Both the position numbers and the translations under genes were made by a program. DNA of 64,000 bases from Cylicocyclus nassatus (taxonomy: Eukaryota; Nematoda; Chromadorea; Rhabditida; Strongylidae). The first letter of the stretch is position 1, and every line of letters begins with the position of its first letter. Positions 1 to 12,600 of the stretch are shown piece after piece. A model generated the notes under the pieces. That model saw nothing but the letters and a program-made list of their open reading frames with translations, was not told the DNA's origin and made no database searches. The stretch spans positions 3,610,232-3,674,231 of the forward strand of contig CATQJL010000326.1 of assembly GCA_958299035.1 (NCBI GenBank), written 5' to 3'.

Positions 1-3000
1 TAGAACGAGAAATAGTTGTTTTGCTGCTTAGGTGTCCTCATTTTCGAGGACATATAGCTGAATTCGTCGATCCGTAGCTTTCCTTTACCGGTCTGTTCTT
101 CTTTCGTATTTTCATTGTGGTTCGGCTTGATCAAAACTGATGAACATTATGATTGTTGCTATTCTGCCTACGGTTCTTTCCCTCTTCTCCCCCCACTCTC
201 CCCTTCCTTCTCCCCCTTCACCCTGCAGTAACGTGTGATGTCAGAAGAAGTGCCACCACCTGTCTCGCAATCGTGTATCCGCCGATTAATCTCATGAGAT
301 AACTGTCCTTGACTTTTATGATGAGGATGCCGATGTGGTGTCCTTTGAAAAGTGAAGATATGAATGGTGAGCCGATTGCAACACAACAGCCATCGTGTAC
401 GTAGCCACAGTTCTTCGGTCGATTTCTTTCACATTGTGGCCAACGCTTTCGCTTTGGTAAAATGGCATTGAAATTCTTCGACGGCGACGCGATTATACTG
501 CCGTCTGCAATTATGTTTATTTATCGTTCACTTATAAAATGGATTTGAAGGCAGTTGAAGTGGAAGATGACCTGTGTAGAGGCCGATTTGCGGTTGAGGT
601 TTGTCTAGAAACTAAAGGCGCCTTGTTTTTTTCTAGAGTGAAAGTAAAGGCGCCTTGTTCTTCGGCATTGAAGTTCAGCGACCTTAGTTCCTCAATAGTT
701 GAGGTTAAAAAAGTGTAGTGTAAGCGCAACGTTAAACACCTATCAGGTCTCAAGTTAGAAAAGTAAAATTCTGACCGGGCTCCATCTTTTATGCTTTCAC
801 TTACTTCAGCTGCACTATCGTTTCCAAGTTTGTATTACAACTTCAGAGGCAAATTCTGTTTTTTTTTCTGTTAGAATATACGTCGATGAAAAGTGGCAAT
901 TTGGACGTTACAGAAGCGAATTGGGCCAGGACGGTGCCGAGATATCTTTTCAGCGAGTTTTATTTGCCCAGTCAACAGAATTCTTTGAAATCGTAATTTA
1001 TCAGAGTCTGGTTTTCTGTATTGATAAGTCCTCGCTAAACAAGTTTTATACTTGCGGCAAGTTTTAGAGTCGACATTGACGTAATTTGAACAACTTATTC
1101 TGAGATTTTTATTTTCTTTGAAGTCTTGCACAATTAGGTTGCCATTGAAAAACACAAGCAAGCACGAAGTTCTCACTCCACCCTTATCCAACTAGTAGAA
1201 GGGCATTTCATAGTGATGTTCATTATTGTTCAGAGCCTTCTTACAATGTAGCGAGCATACATCGATTTGCATTTGGAAGGGCCTAATTGAGAAAAAAAGT
1301 TGTTCGATGCATTAGTCACGGCGCAAACCTCGTACAGTGAGTGTTTCTGAAGTCAATTTTCCGTCGGGATGATGACCGTGCCCATCTACTGGCATTTGAG
1401 TTCAGTTCAAATGAAGATTGGATAATTTTAGCGGGTGCTGTAGTTTATATAGGATTTGCACATCATAGAAGTTTGCAGCGATGAATTCACAGCAGCGTGA
1501 CCCACCCCAGCCTAGAGATAATGGAAGAGGGCAAACGTAGGCTTCTTTGTTGCATGGAAATCGCTTTTTAACACTAATTAATCATTGTGACTCGTTCACT
1601 CAGCTGAAGATGTTCCTCAAAGCATTGTAATGTTTGCAAAACAGGTATGGGCAATGCTTGAATCACCCCGAAGAGGGTGAACAGTTGAATTTGCATGTGC
1701 TTTGTGCCGTAACACAACATTTACGATTTGTTGGTTAGCGATGTTCTGCGAAAAATCTGTAGCCGAGAATTTTGACCAAGGTGGCTAAAATATCCTTCAG
1801 TTTTTTCACAATGTAATTATCTGGAAACTGTGAGAATGTGATGAAAAATTGTCTAAATAGCATCCCCATTTTTGAATCTGTAGTATAAAGTTATGAATTG
1901 AATGAGAACGCTCTCTAATGAATTCTTGCCCTAGAAAAAGGGCACTTCGAGAAAATTTCACCGTCGTGCTAAAAACAGAAACTTGACTCAACAAGTTTTC
2001 TCCATGGAAAAAATTTCTGTTCGTTTAGTCATAACGTGATTGAGATAAACAAAGAACAGAAATGCTACACATTCTTTCTTACAACATCTTAAAACAACAT
2101 TCATTTAAAGCACTCAATTGTGTTTTTTATCCATTTAGTGAACTCAAAATAACCAGCCTCGATTTTGTAAAGAGCCAGTGTTTTATTTCATATCTAGTTT
2201 GAACAAATACATGGAATCAAAACTTGCTGAAGTCTCGGTTCTTTATGCCAATCCACTTCCAAAGTTCAAAAGTCTAGTGAAATATCTTAAAAATTCACAT
2301 TTTACGAAAAGGTGTCGAAGCATCGAAGCCTAGCATTTTCAAAGGTCAACGTTTCGCTCTCAACAGCGTTGTTGACACGTTTTCCTGTATTCATTTCACG
2401 TTCCATTGAAAAAAAAAATTAGTGCAAATCGAGGAAGCAATTTTGAAAATTAAAAGCGAAAGTGCACAATATTTGTAACACATAACATTGTTGGTGTTTT
2501 GCTTTAAAAGATGGTTTTGTTGATATAAGATCCTTGGCACTGGGCTTTGGACTAGTTCGCCTCAAAAGGTTTACTTAGTTTAAGACAATTTGGTTACTGT
2601 AGCCTTTTAGAAGAAGACGAAAAGAAATATTTTGCTCGCCGAACAACTAATAAATGATTACTATTAACAACATCGCGACGTCTTCACAACAATTTATTAC
2701 ATTATTGAAATTACTGATCAAAAGAAAATAAGCTTTCGAGCAAGTAACTCCGCTGTAGAACTTTGTCAATGTTGAAATCCAGATTCTGCCCATCATTCAG
2801 CTTTTCAAAGTCAGCTTTACCTCCGAGCCAGAAAGATTCTGGTAAAATTTAGTTGAAGAAAATAGTGAGCTAAACAATTAATCTGGGCATTTGAATCAGG
2901 CCTTGGCACAAAAAAAAATCACGGAATGCTGTATGACTAGTCTGGAGTTGCTCAATAATACCAGAAGACACCCTACAGCATTCTGTCAAGCGTGAAGTTG

Positions 3001-3480
3001 GCAGCTCCAAGAACCCAGAAAAACATCCAGTAGTCATATTGATTCGATTCTTTTTCCATAGAAATTCATGGAAAATGTTGTCTGCACCGTGCTCGAGAGT
3101 TCACATATTTTCAAAGTTCGTCGATGACCTCTCCATCGTTCTATGCACACATACACAACACCGACCACACACATTACTGTCGCTCATTCGGGCGCAGATG
3201 TTCTACTAACGGGGTAAATGACGTGATGGAAAACGAGATGACAGTTTTTTTGCAACAGACAAAGTTCTCCGAAGTCGATGGGTTGAACTCGAACTGTGTT
3301 TTAGAGTGCAAGTCGGAGTAGCTTCAAAGGAGATCCGGCCATTGGACTCGTCTCATACTAGGTCAAACGGAAAATCGGATTGCAGTTTTGCAGAGTACAG
3401 TGTTCCTTTTCTTAGGAATGATAAGAATGTCTAAGTGGCAATTTCGTATCAACGTTATGAATTTGCAGCAAAATTGGGGT
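1..3480. other. No supported gene (AT-rich flank)
   Basis: Short open frames occur on both strands (the longest, about 106 codons, is at 871-1191 on the minus strand), but none has convincing splice borders, domain character or codon bias. A pyrimidine-rich tract ending in CAG near 228 precedes an ATG at 239 that opens only a 19-codon frame; it could be an isolated first exon, but no partner exon was found. A small hairpin lies near 2921-2980. I see nothing else here. Confidence 0.5.
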
Positions 3481-3746
3481 GCACGCAGTGGATGGGAGTA
3501 GCGTATTCTGCCGAAGCGGCTTCCGCACCACTTCGCCGGTAATGCCGGCCGACTTGGCCGGCCAGGCCGGACGCCGCAATCGTACCCGCAGTGCCGAACG
3601 CATGGATCTCGATCCGCTCGCTCCGAGTCATATATCTTCGTCCAGTATGTGTCTGTATGCGGCCTCCCGGTGTATCTGTTCCCACCGCGCACCCTGATGG
3701 TAGGCGTGGCCAGCCTGCTCGGCCAGTGCTGCGCGCGCCCTCAAGC
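3480..3746 (+). promoter_or_regulatory. GC-rich 5' region of the Clc-like gene
   Basis: This stretch is much richer in G+C and CpG than its AT-rich surroundings and contains clustered GGCCGG-type palindromic words around 3540-3580. It abuts the start codon of the Clc-like gene. It probably holds the promoter and 5' UTR. No TATA box or clear spliced-leader acceptor is obvious, so the role is inferred from position and composition. Open frames through it on both strands are probably a by-product of the high GC content. Confidence 0.35.
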
Positions 3747-6700
3747 ATGTGGTCTTCGACGATCCTCCTCTCCTTGTCCAGCGTTTTTGGCATCATCGGT
3801 CTAGCTTTAGTACTTGCTGCTGCCCTTACCGATAATTGGACAGAGTATCAGGTAAGCTACCGTAAACACTTCCCACTGTAATACCTCTCACGCATTTTTT
3901 TTTATTCCACCACTATCTTCCTATCTCAAAAATAGACTCTTCTTTATCCGATAATTTTTTTTCACCTGTCTTCTCAACGTGGAATCTCATTCCTATGCAA
4001 GCACAGTGCTACGCTATTCCCACGTAATTGTTTCCTCTCAGGCAGGTTTTTACCATGCTCTGCCTGTTCAACAATGAGCTTACGCGCCCCTTTTTTGTTG
4101 TGCTAATACAGTGCGAAAGCAATCAAAACTGAGTGTGATCATTACCCCCTGTCAGCTTACATCGTTTACATCGTAGCATCGCAATTTTTCGTCTTGTTTT
4201 CTCTTCATGTCACCGTCTTATATGCATTTGATGCTGCCGTATATGCCGTCTGATCCCACGCACCCCGTATAATTATCCGCGTGCCGCTGCATGTGGTTTG
4301 TGTGATGCTGCTGAGAACCTGTAAGGAAGCGATTTTCTTACAGCAAGATACGAACCGTCGGAAAGCTAGAGGCTACTCTTTTAGTGGGTTCTTATTATAT
4401 ATGGTGTAGTGCTACCAGCGGAGACGTTAGATCTTTTATAGAGAGGTAGATGGCAGAAGTCCTTCGTGCATAAGGGCACTACATTCCGGTCACCACCCGC
4501 GCACGCAACCTCTTTTCAGCCATCTTCCGCCGGCTGATGGCCGGCCACCAAAGCACTCGTGCCAAAGCGGTTGGCTTGGCTTAGTGGTCCCCCCGTACTC
4601 GACAGGTCAGTCGGGCACCTTCTTTCCCCGTGCTTGAAGAGTCACGCGTTGGCCGCTGCTCGTCGCACACCTTGACATTACTCTCATTTGTGGATCGATT
4701 CGACGACCTCGATCGATCAAATAAGGCGCGACGAGATCGGGGACGCGTTTTCTCCTAAGGTATGGCCGGGCAGACCGGGGGGGGGGGCAGACAGTGCAAA
4801 ACGGGGCAACCAGCTTGGCACGGCATGCACTCGGCCAGATCAAAGCCGCATCGGCGGTGGTTGATGGGAAAACATGGCATCCCGCTCTCACTCCCACTTC
4901 TGACCCTGGTTGCACCAGCTTTCATTTTTTATAGTTCACCACACTTTCACGTCCCCCCCCCCCTTCTTGATAGTGTGCAGGAAGACTCTGAAAACACTCT
5001 TTGAATTTTACAGAATACACCCCCTTAATTTCCAATTCAGTGCAGTCACAACTAGTTCCTGGAATTGCTTGAAAAACTCTACAATTGCTCTCGTTTTTGG
5101 TCCTCAGTGAAGGTAGATGCTGCGGTTGATGGTGAGATAGGAGAACAGAAATAATGTTTCAAAAAAGTTGTAGCATAATTTGTTGATCAACCAGTCGGAT
5201 CATCTGAGAAGAAAATAAGATAGAATACATTCTGAGAAAAATTCGTGCAGTGAAGGCATTTCTTGTCAAAGAAATTTTCTACACCATGTATTGGAACAGC
5301 CAGACTCTTCGCCTTTGACATGCGGTGAACACATACCTCACTTTTCATAACAACTTCTATGATTCATTCTTTTCCATTTGATGGATTTGAACTTCCGCCC
5401 ACATGTATGGGTCATTGGTACCAAAAAATGAGCACGTAATAGTTCTCAATAACCTTTGAACTCTGATCTTTTACAGGTGAATCGACGGGAGGTGATCAAT
5501 GCGTTCAACCGAGAACCAGAGTTGAATGTTCGCCTAAAAGATGCGTTCGTTCGTAATGTCAACTATTTTTCGCGGAACTATGGTCTATTCCAAATCTGTT
5601 TTCCTGATTCCGTTCCATCTGGTCAGTTTCACCTTCGCCAAGTTTTTATCATATGTTTTCAATCATACACACACACAGCCTCTTTTCCGCACACGTGCGT
5701 TCTTCCATGGTTTACGCATCGTTTCATTTGTGTGTATGATCTTATTTGCGTTCTCGCGTCGGACTTGGGGAAAAGAAAAACGCACGTGTGGGGAGGCTAG
5801 TCAGATCGGATGACCAGCACCTTCGTCCCGATAGGACAAAGTACAGTACGCTTTCAGATATCGGTAGCTTCTCGAAATACGGCTCCCCGTGCATCGACAA
5901 CACCGACTACTTCCCGGCCGAGGCTGTACAGGAGAACTACTCGTCGCAGCAGACTCAACGACTCTACTTCATGAGAGCGAACGTGGCGACCTATGTGCTT
6001 GGTAAGTGGATCCACCGACTCAGAAGAGAGCTTCAATTCGCTTATTAGTTCGTGATACTAACTAGTATGTTTTGTATTCTATGCGTTGCGCGATCAACTG
6101 TGTTGACACTGGTTTCTACCTCAATTGTATTCTGTAGTGGCGAGATCGTGTTTGTGTTTTCAAGTATAGGTTTCCCTCCTCATGTGAGAACTGTGCAGTG
6201 CAATAGTTTACCTGTTAGGTATGCATCATAACGTAATAGAAAAAATATTTTGCCAATCGTGCAGCTAATCCAGTCCTGCGGCCAATTCGAGCAAATTATC
6301 ACGATCGCAATGGGGTTACATGGGTGAAAGGTGTTTATGATGTACCTGACGGGTTCAACATGCGCTCGTATAGGTCTCGGCGTCGTGGTGGTGTGCCTAG
6401 CAATTGCCGGAATCGGATGTGCGCGACAATCTCGTAAAGCATTCATGTTCACCGGCGTCGGTCTTCTCCTCACAGGTAGGATATTTCGTGATTTTGAGGG
6501 GTCCAGAATTTTAGAGTTAAATTAATTTAATCACTTCAGTTCTCCTCTTCGCGGTATCAATGGCTTGCTGGCATTACGTGAACTACCTCGAACGCGCTGT
6601 ACTCGAAATGGCGCCATTCTACAAATCCTGGGAACCGGTGCGTCCAACGTCTTATTGTCTCGCATCCAACCAGTTATTCGCTCGAAAGTAGCCGCTTCAA

Positions 6701-9649
6701 GGATTAGCGCGAGAGACCGCTATCTTCATGTGGATATCTACAGTTTTGGCATTCTTTCCAAGCGCGACCGTCATCTAGATATAACGGTTCCTTCGTGCAA
6801 TCACTTCGATCTGAGGAAAATTGAAGGAGACGAGAAACGAGCAACGAACGGCGCCACACGCGTGATACGCGAGCAGCTCTGAGGAAAACAAACCGGTCTG
6901 GTTCTCAACGGGACAACGACCGAACACTGGACCACTCGATGAAGCACCGTACGCAGAAGAACATTGCTAATCTTGAATTTGTCTGGCAAGATTGTGCGGA
7001 AGAGACACCTAAAGACAATGAATCACAGAATTGGCGCTAGTTTTTTGCGCCTGCCATGCAATTAACTAATCAGTGCCACTTAAAGTTCTATGCCATAGCA
7101 ACCCGATTCATTCTAAGGACTAGATGTATGAAAGGCAGAATAGAATAAGAAGAACAATTGGCGGAACTCCAGACGATACCGCAACTAATAATTGAGGTCG
7201 TCGTCGATGCTCCAAGGTCGTCGATTTGAGGGCATTGTTTCTTTGGGACAAGAAGTGCTTGCCTTTTAGTTCAAAGTTTTATTCAAGAGATTGCCAGGGG
7301 ATTGTGTTCTTTTGAGCTGGTTTTGATTTTTCTTACAGGCAGTTTGATGTTTTTTCTTTTTATTGCTTACTGTTCAGATACTCAAAACCACAACCCGTTT
7401 CAACTTTGGATGGTCTCTTGTTGTTGCTTGGGTCGGAATTCTCTTCATTCTCTTCGCATCCGTATTCTTCATTTGCTCAGCTAGTCGGTTAAAGGTGAGG
7501 AATTACTTTATTGATAGAAGGTTGCTTATACAAAAAAAACCAGTAAGGTCAGTAAGCCTTTGACACGTCGAAATCCATATTCTGTGTAATTTTATACAAA
7601 AAAATGGAGCTTGCACTTTTAAATCTGCAAAACTTCGTAGGGTGTGGCCAACAAAATTAGTTTAACAGTTTTGATAATGCAGCTTTATTTTTCAATTCCA
7701 CTATGCCTTCCTGGGCAACAAAAAATCAAGCAATCTTTTTTTACTAGCGTTGCTAGAGTCTCCCCATATCTCAAGATCCCATCACCCCGCTTATTTCTAT
7801 TTTTGCGCCAGACGCATGGGTTATGGGTCACCCCAAATAAGGCCGTCATGTCCTAAATTTTTCGTCGTATCGTTCAATTTCCCCATGGCAGGTGGAAGTT
7901 TTGTCGGAATGTGCGCTATACGAATGCAGGTCAGTTACGCACGGATAGCTTAACGATATGGCCTCAGCAATCGCTTCGGATGTGATGTCGTAACGTCGAC
8001 GGTTGCGGAATGCGAGCGCTAGTCGCGGCGCGATGGGGTTGGCCTGCAAATTGTGTATGTGTGTGTGATCGCGATGCGATGCTATCACATCGCGGCTTCC
8101 TTGACCCCGGTCTCTTAGTCAGGGACGGCGCTATCTCTGGTTGCGCGTTCGTCGCGACGTTCGTGCTCCTGATGACGATAACGCATTACAGGCAACAGGC
8201 TGTTAAGACCGTAACCTGTTCCTGACTTGTACTTGCGCTTCTTCTTCTTCCTGTTGATGTCGTGGAAGGATGGCACGCGATATTGCACTATAAGACGCTA
8301 TAACTGCGAGGATATAACGGGGATGCGTTTCAGAATCCTACTCCTTCACCCATTGACAGGAAGATTTCTCCTACGAGATTTATGATGCAAACGCCCGAAA
8401 CTTGCACTGCTCTCTCACTTCACTTCCAAAACGGGCGTAAAATCACGCCTATAATAGAGCAGCAACGAAATGCCCGCACGATTCAACAGTCCGAGTTTGG
8501 TATGGGCTCGCCGAACGGCGCATTACGCTCGTTGAGTGCCGATCTTATGTTTGATGTCGCGTTGGGAAAGGGGGGGGGGGGCAAGGGATCCGAGGGACGC
8601 TGGAGTAGAACGTACGACGGGGGATGGTAGCGACGTCGAACAAGCGGTGTGCAAAGCCGGGGGGGGGGGAGTGCTGCTCTGATCGGATGCGAGTCGAGTC
8701 GAGTCAGAGCGGTTACGAGACAGCAAACATGATGACCGTTTTGACGTGTGTGTATATTTATCTACGCGTAACGTACCTAGAGCAGGTGATCAGGAGGGGA
8801 TGCACCATGTAAATGCTGTATTTGTTTTAAATAGGATCACGGGGGGCGGGGGGGGGGGGACAGGGTGCCTGAAGGAGGTGGCAGCTGCGGATATGCGCGC
8901 TTGATGGGGTGACGAAACTATGGATAGTCATCGTTTGAGGAATCCCATCATTTTTCCAAGTCCCAGAGCCATTTATTTAGAATGAAAAACTTTTTTAGAG
9001 TTTGTTACATGTTCTACTACTAATTTGGTTTCCCCACATTCCCTAACCTTTTTTCTCTAATCGTGTCTCTAAGCTATGATGGATTGCAAACGGAAAAACT
9101 AGTAAAGAAGCAAGCCAAAAAAGAAAATGGATTGGAACTGTGACCGAAACAAAACACAACTTTTCGAATAAAAAAATCGCTTTCAAAGAATAGAAGTGCA
9201 TTTGTACATAAAGCGTTCTATAAACCGGTAGGCATTTAGCTAAAGCTCGAAAGCATTGAAAACATGGAACCTTGTCAAGTGTAGAACACACCAGTTTCTC
9301 ATCATACGCGCGGTTGTAAAAACTGAATGCAAGCAGCAGAAGCTGACGGACTTGTTGGTGAACATACGATTCTGTGATTACATTTGGTATTTTTAAGGGT
9401 TTCTTTTTTTTTGCAGAAAGAGGAAGAGAAGGCATTGTCGGCAAAACATGGTGCATACATGATGAATAACTACTATGACAAAGGAGCTATGGTACCATAC
9501 GGTTACAACACTTATGCTGGTGAGTTTTGATATCGATTTGTTTGGAGGAAGTTTAAAGAGATGCATGTTTAGGATACGGTAATTATCCGTATGGCTACGG
9601 TGGACAATACAACAACGGATATTACGGATACATGACATACGGTCGTTGA
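3747..9649 (+). CDS. Clc-like (claudin-related) four-pass membrane protein
   Basis: Eight exons splice in phase: 3747-3851, 5477-5621, 5858-6001, 6374-6475, 6540-6637, 7378-7494, 9417-9519 and 9573-9649, giving about 296 residues, close to the roughly 250-300 usual for the nematode Clc-like family. A hydrophobic first segment (about 6-27) follows the start MWSST. The long outer loop has the claudin-like signature YGLFQIC (70-76) plus a second Cys near 95. Three more membrane segments lie at about 130-148, 155-177 and 208-231. The cytosolic tail is strikingly Tyr/Gly/Asn-rich and ends MTYGR. By family knowledge such proteins act in epithelial or neuronal membranes as claudin or channel-subunit-like molecules; the exact role here is inferred. 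The third exon could begin at an earlier AG, but the CTTTCAG at 5857 keeps phase. Introns 1, 5 and 6 are long, and poly-G/C tracts sit in introns 1 and 6. Confidence 0.85.
8570..8859 (+). repeat. Cluster of poly-G tracts in an intron
   Basis: Three uninterrupted G runs of 11-12 bases lie at 8570-8581, 8659-8669 and 8848-8859, inside intron 6 of the Clc-like gene and within a locally GC-rich segment (about 7970-8730). Long mono-G tracts are a known feature of Caenorhabditis genomes and can form G-quadruplexes. These are single-strand biased: all G on the coding strand. Confidence 0.8.
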
Positions 9650-12600
9650 TCGTGCAGGGACCCAGTGCACCCAAATCGTTGCACCCCGGGCAGCTAACAA
9701 TTTCGGTAGCTCGAAGCAAATTGTTTGTCAGCTGCACCTCGCATCCTTCTGCCAAACTCCGGATGGTTCCGATCCAGACCGAGTGGCAGAGTCTGAACGT
9801 GTTGCCCTTTATCATCACTGTGTCATGTTTTTATAGAGATTTGTTGAAAACAAATCGTTGCTTGCGCGAAGCTTCAAACGCAAAAATTGGCTAATATTTG
9901 TTTCCCAGATTCGTCTTAACATTTGAAAAATGCCTGAGAAATCGCCATTTTTGCGTCTGAGAGCAGCGTGTTCACTCTGGTGATGTTCTTGCCTACTCCT
10001 CGTCATGCCTTCTATTATTTTGCTATCCATGTCTAGGCGTATCTGGCCCCGACCTTCACTGCCTTTCCCCCATCTTACTCACATCCGTGGGTAGCTAGCA
10101 AGTAACGAAACAGTATGAATTTTATATGTGTACAGTTGTTCGACAATTTTCGCTCAATGTATTCATTGGCCACATTCATATTCACAGAATATTTTTATGA
10201 TGATGTCACTTCTCAGTTCTGTTAAAGCGATTTATATGACATTTTATTTCTTTCTCACAATTCTTTTTTGGGTATATCAAGTTATCCTCAAAGATGTACT
10301 CTTATTGTTACGCATTTTCTCATTGACCTTTACGATCATCTCTATCGCTCGCATATTCTCGCTAGTTAGCGTAAGACCAATCCGATGAGGAAGAGAATAA
10401 AATTTGAACTAAATGAATGGATCTATGAGCTCGAAAGTCTACTGCCAACTTGCAGTGTCGTGTTTTTTCAGTTATATGTGGGTAAATATTCACCCCGCCC
10501 TTTTTTCACTAACTTTGTTGGCAGGCGTAAGTTATACATAAAACTTAAACTTGATTTTGATTATGTGATCTTTATCTTGAGTGGGGATTTCGAAATAAGT
10601 GTACATTTACGAAGATGTGCTTGAGCATATGTGATTTCACGACCTAGAACAAGGTATCAGCAAAAGTGGTCCAGTACATCCACCTCAGAAGAAAGCTCGA
10701 AACAAATTGACCCAAAAATTTCTGCTGTCTAATGAAAGCAAAAATTAGGGTACTTTTCCGTTATCCGGACCCATTTTGTTCAAAAGGATATTGTTTCTTT
10801 TATTGTTTCTTTCCTTGTACTGAATTTGGTAGAAACTTCATCGGGAGAATCAGCCTCCTGGCACGTGTCAAAAAATTTGACATGTGCCGTCTACATGTTT
10901 AAGCCTACCTATCAGTGTAAGTTCAGTCTGTTTTTTTTTCAATAATGATCCATTCTTGGTCAACAGTTCCACGAATGCGCTTCAACAGTATAAGAATGAC
11001 AGTTTGCATTTAAAAAACACATTAGTTTTCCTCAAAAAAAGAGCTGTTGTTCTATCACCTAAACGACAAAACAATCGGCAGCCAGGTGCTTCAAGCCATC
11101 ATTTATAATCTTTCCCGGTAAAGCAGGATCCTTCGAAATCATTGCTGAAGGCTACCACGATGTTTTGATGAACGTTTATAACCGTTTTGCTTCTATAAAA
11201 CGCCCTGAGCAGCTTTTGAATCATTTCAAATGCTCTCGTACCACACCAGAAATGATTCCGAAAAACATGTCAAACTGGTCCCCAAACATCAATTTTTATT
11301 CTGACAAGTGGCAAGGAGAGAGTCCTCCCAAGATCTATGGAGAATAACCTTCTCTTGCTAGAGCTTTTGAAGTGTAAAACTGGCTTCAATCTAAATTTGT
11401 AAAGAAAATTACTGCTCTCTTTTCATCGTTGTAGGAATATGGTAAGAACGTTGTACTAAATTGAAGTTATTCGAAGGGGCTTTCACTTCACTATCAGTAA
11501 TTACCATTGCTAATTTTATGAGTACTTCATTCTATCGTATTCTCTGGTTCAATAACTAGCACAGGTATGCAGTGTTAGCGCGTATCCCAATAAATACCAG
11601 AACTCTGAGTCGTCAGCTAAAGCGCTCTACAAACATATAAAAATTTATGTGCTATATAACGAGTCTAAAAACCCAGCAGAACGGTTTTTAGACGTATGAA
11701 TGTTTCTAAAATCGCCTGGCACTGTCGACACTGTGTTCGAAATTTCTATCGTGATCCTACACTAATGAAGAGCGTTGAGTAATTTATTCTCTGTTGTAAA
11801 TCTAAGTTGAAGCCTTGTAATATGCTAGCTAAAGATCCGTGAAAGCTTTTCGTACAAAAGAGTTACTAGCGATCAAACGTTCAGCACATTTGGGACATTT
11901 TGTATAGTTGTCGATTTGGGAAGGTGATATTTAAAAAACACTCGAAAAATTGCGTAGCTCGAAATCAAAAGCTCATATAGAGTCATGTCTGATCTTTACA
12001 GGTAAAATGGACAACAACTCTTATCGCTAAAGATGGTCATCATATAGTAACATTAGTTGCAACCTATGCGAATCTGCAAAAACGCAGTAGAAGGTGAGTT
12101 CTCACTGATAAATTGCTATTGATGTAACTAATTTTCTCCTGCGCCTGATCCAAGATAGATCACTTACGTCAAAGTACAGCGTTAAGATCGACGAACATCT
12201 CTGTAAGGGTGTTTGTGGATTCTTCGACGTAAAATATGTTCATGGTTGAGGGAGATGTTATTTTTTTGCGGCATTAAAAATTCACTGTTATTTTTTCGCT
12301 ACGATTTAGGTGCTTGTCATAAAATATGAAATAGTATCTTAGCACGAAGTATTGTACTATGTATTAAGCAAAACTCGAATTTTTGGAGGACATGTTATAA
12401 TACATACGTGGACTATTTTATTGCAAACCATTCCCACTTTATTCTCCTTCTTTCCTACCCTTCCTACTCCCCCCCCCCCCCCTCCCCCTAGCCCTCCAGT
12501 TTTCGTCCCGATGTTCTCCACTCTATAGAAAGGACGAGTAGACAGTTTATGAGTAAAACTCGAATTTTGAGGGCCGTTAACCAGCAAATTTTTGCTATAA

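Noticed and set aside
239..300. Possible first exon MSEEVPPPVSQS after a pyrimidine tract and CAG
   Set aside because: Too short, and no downstream exon joins in phase.
871..1191. Minus-strand open frame of 106 codons
   Set aside because: No splice context, domain or compositional signature; a chance frame in AT-rich DNA.
3363..3796. Several overlapping minus-strand frames in the GC-rich 5' region
   Set aside because: Opposite strand to a well-supported gene; high GC content suppresses stop codons.
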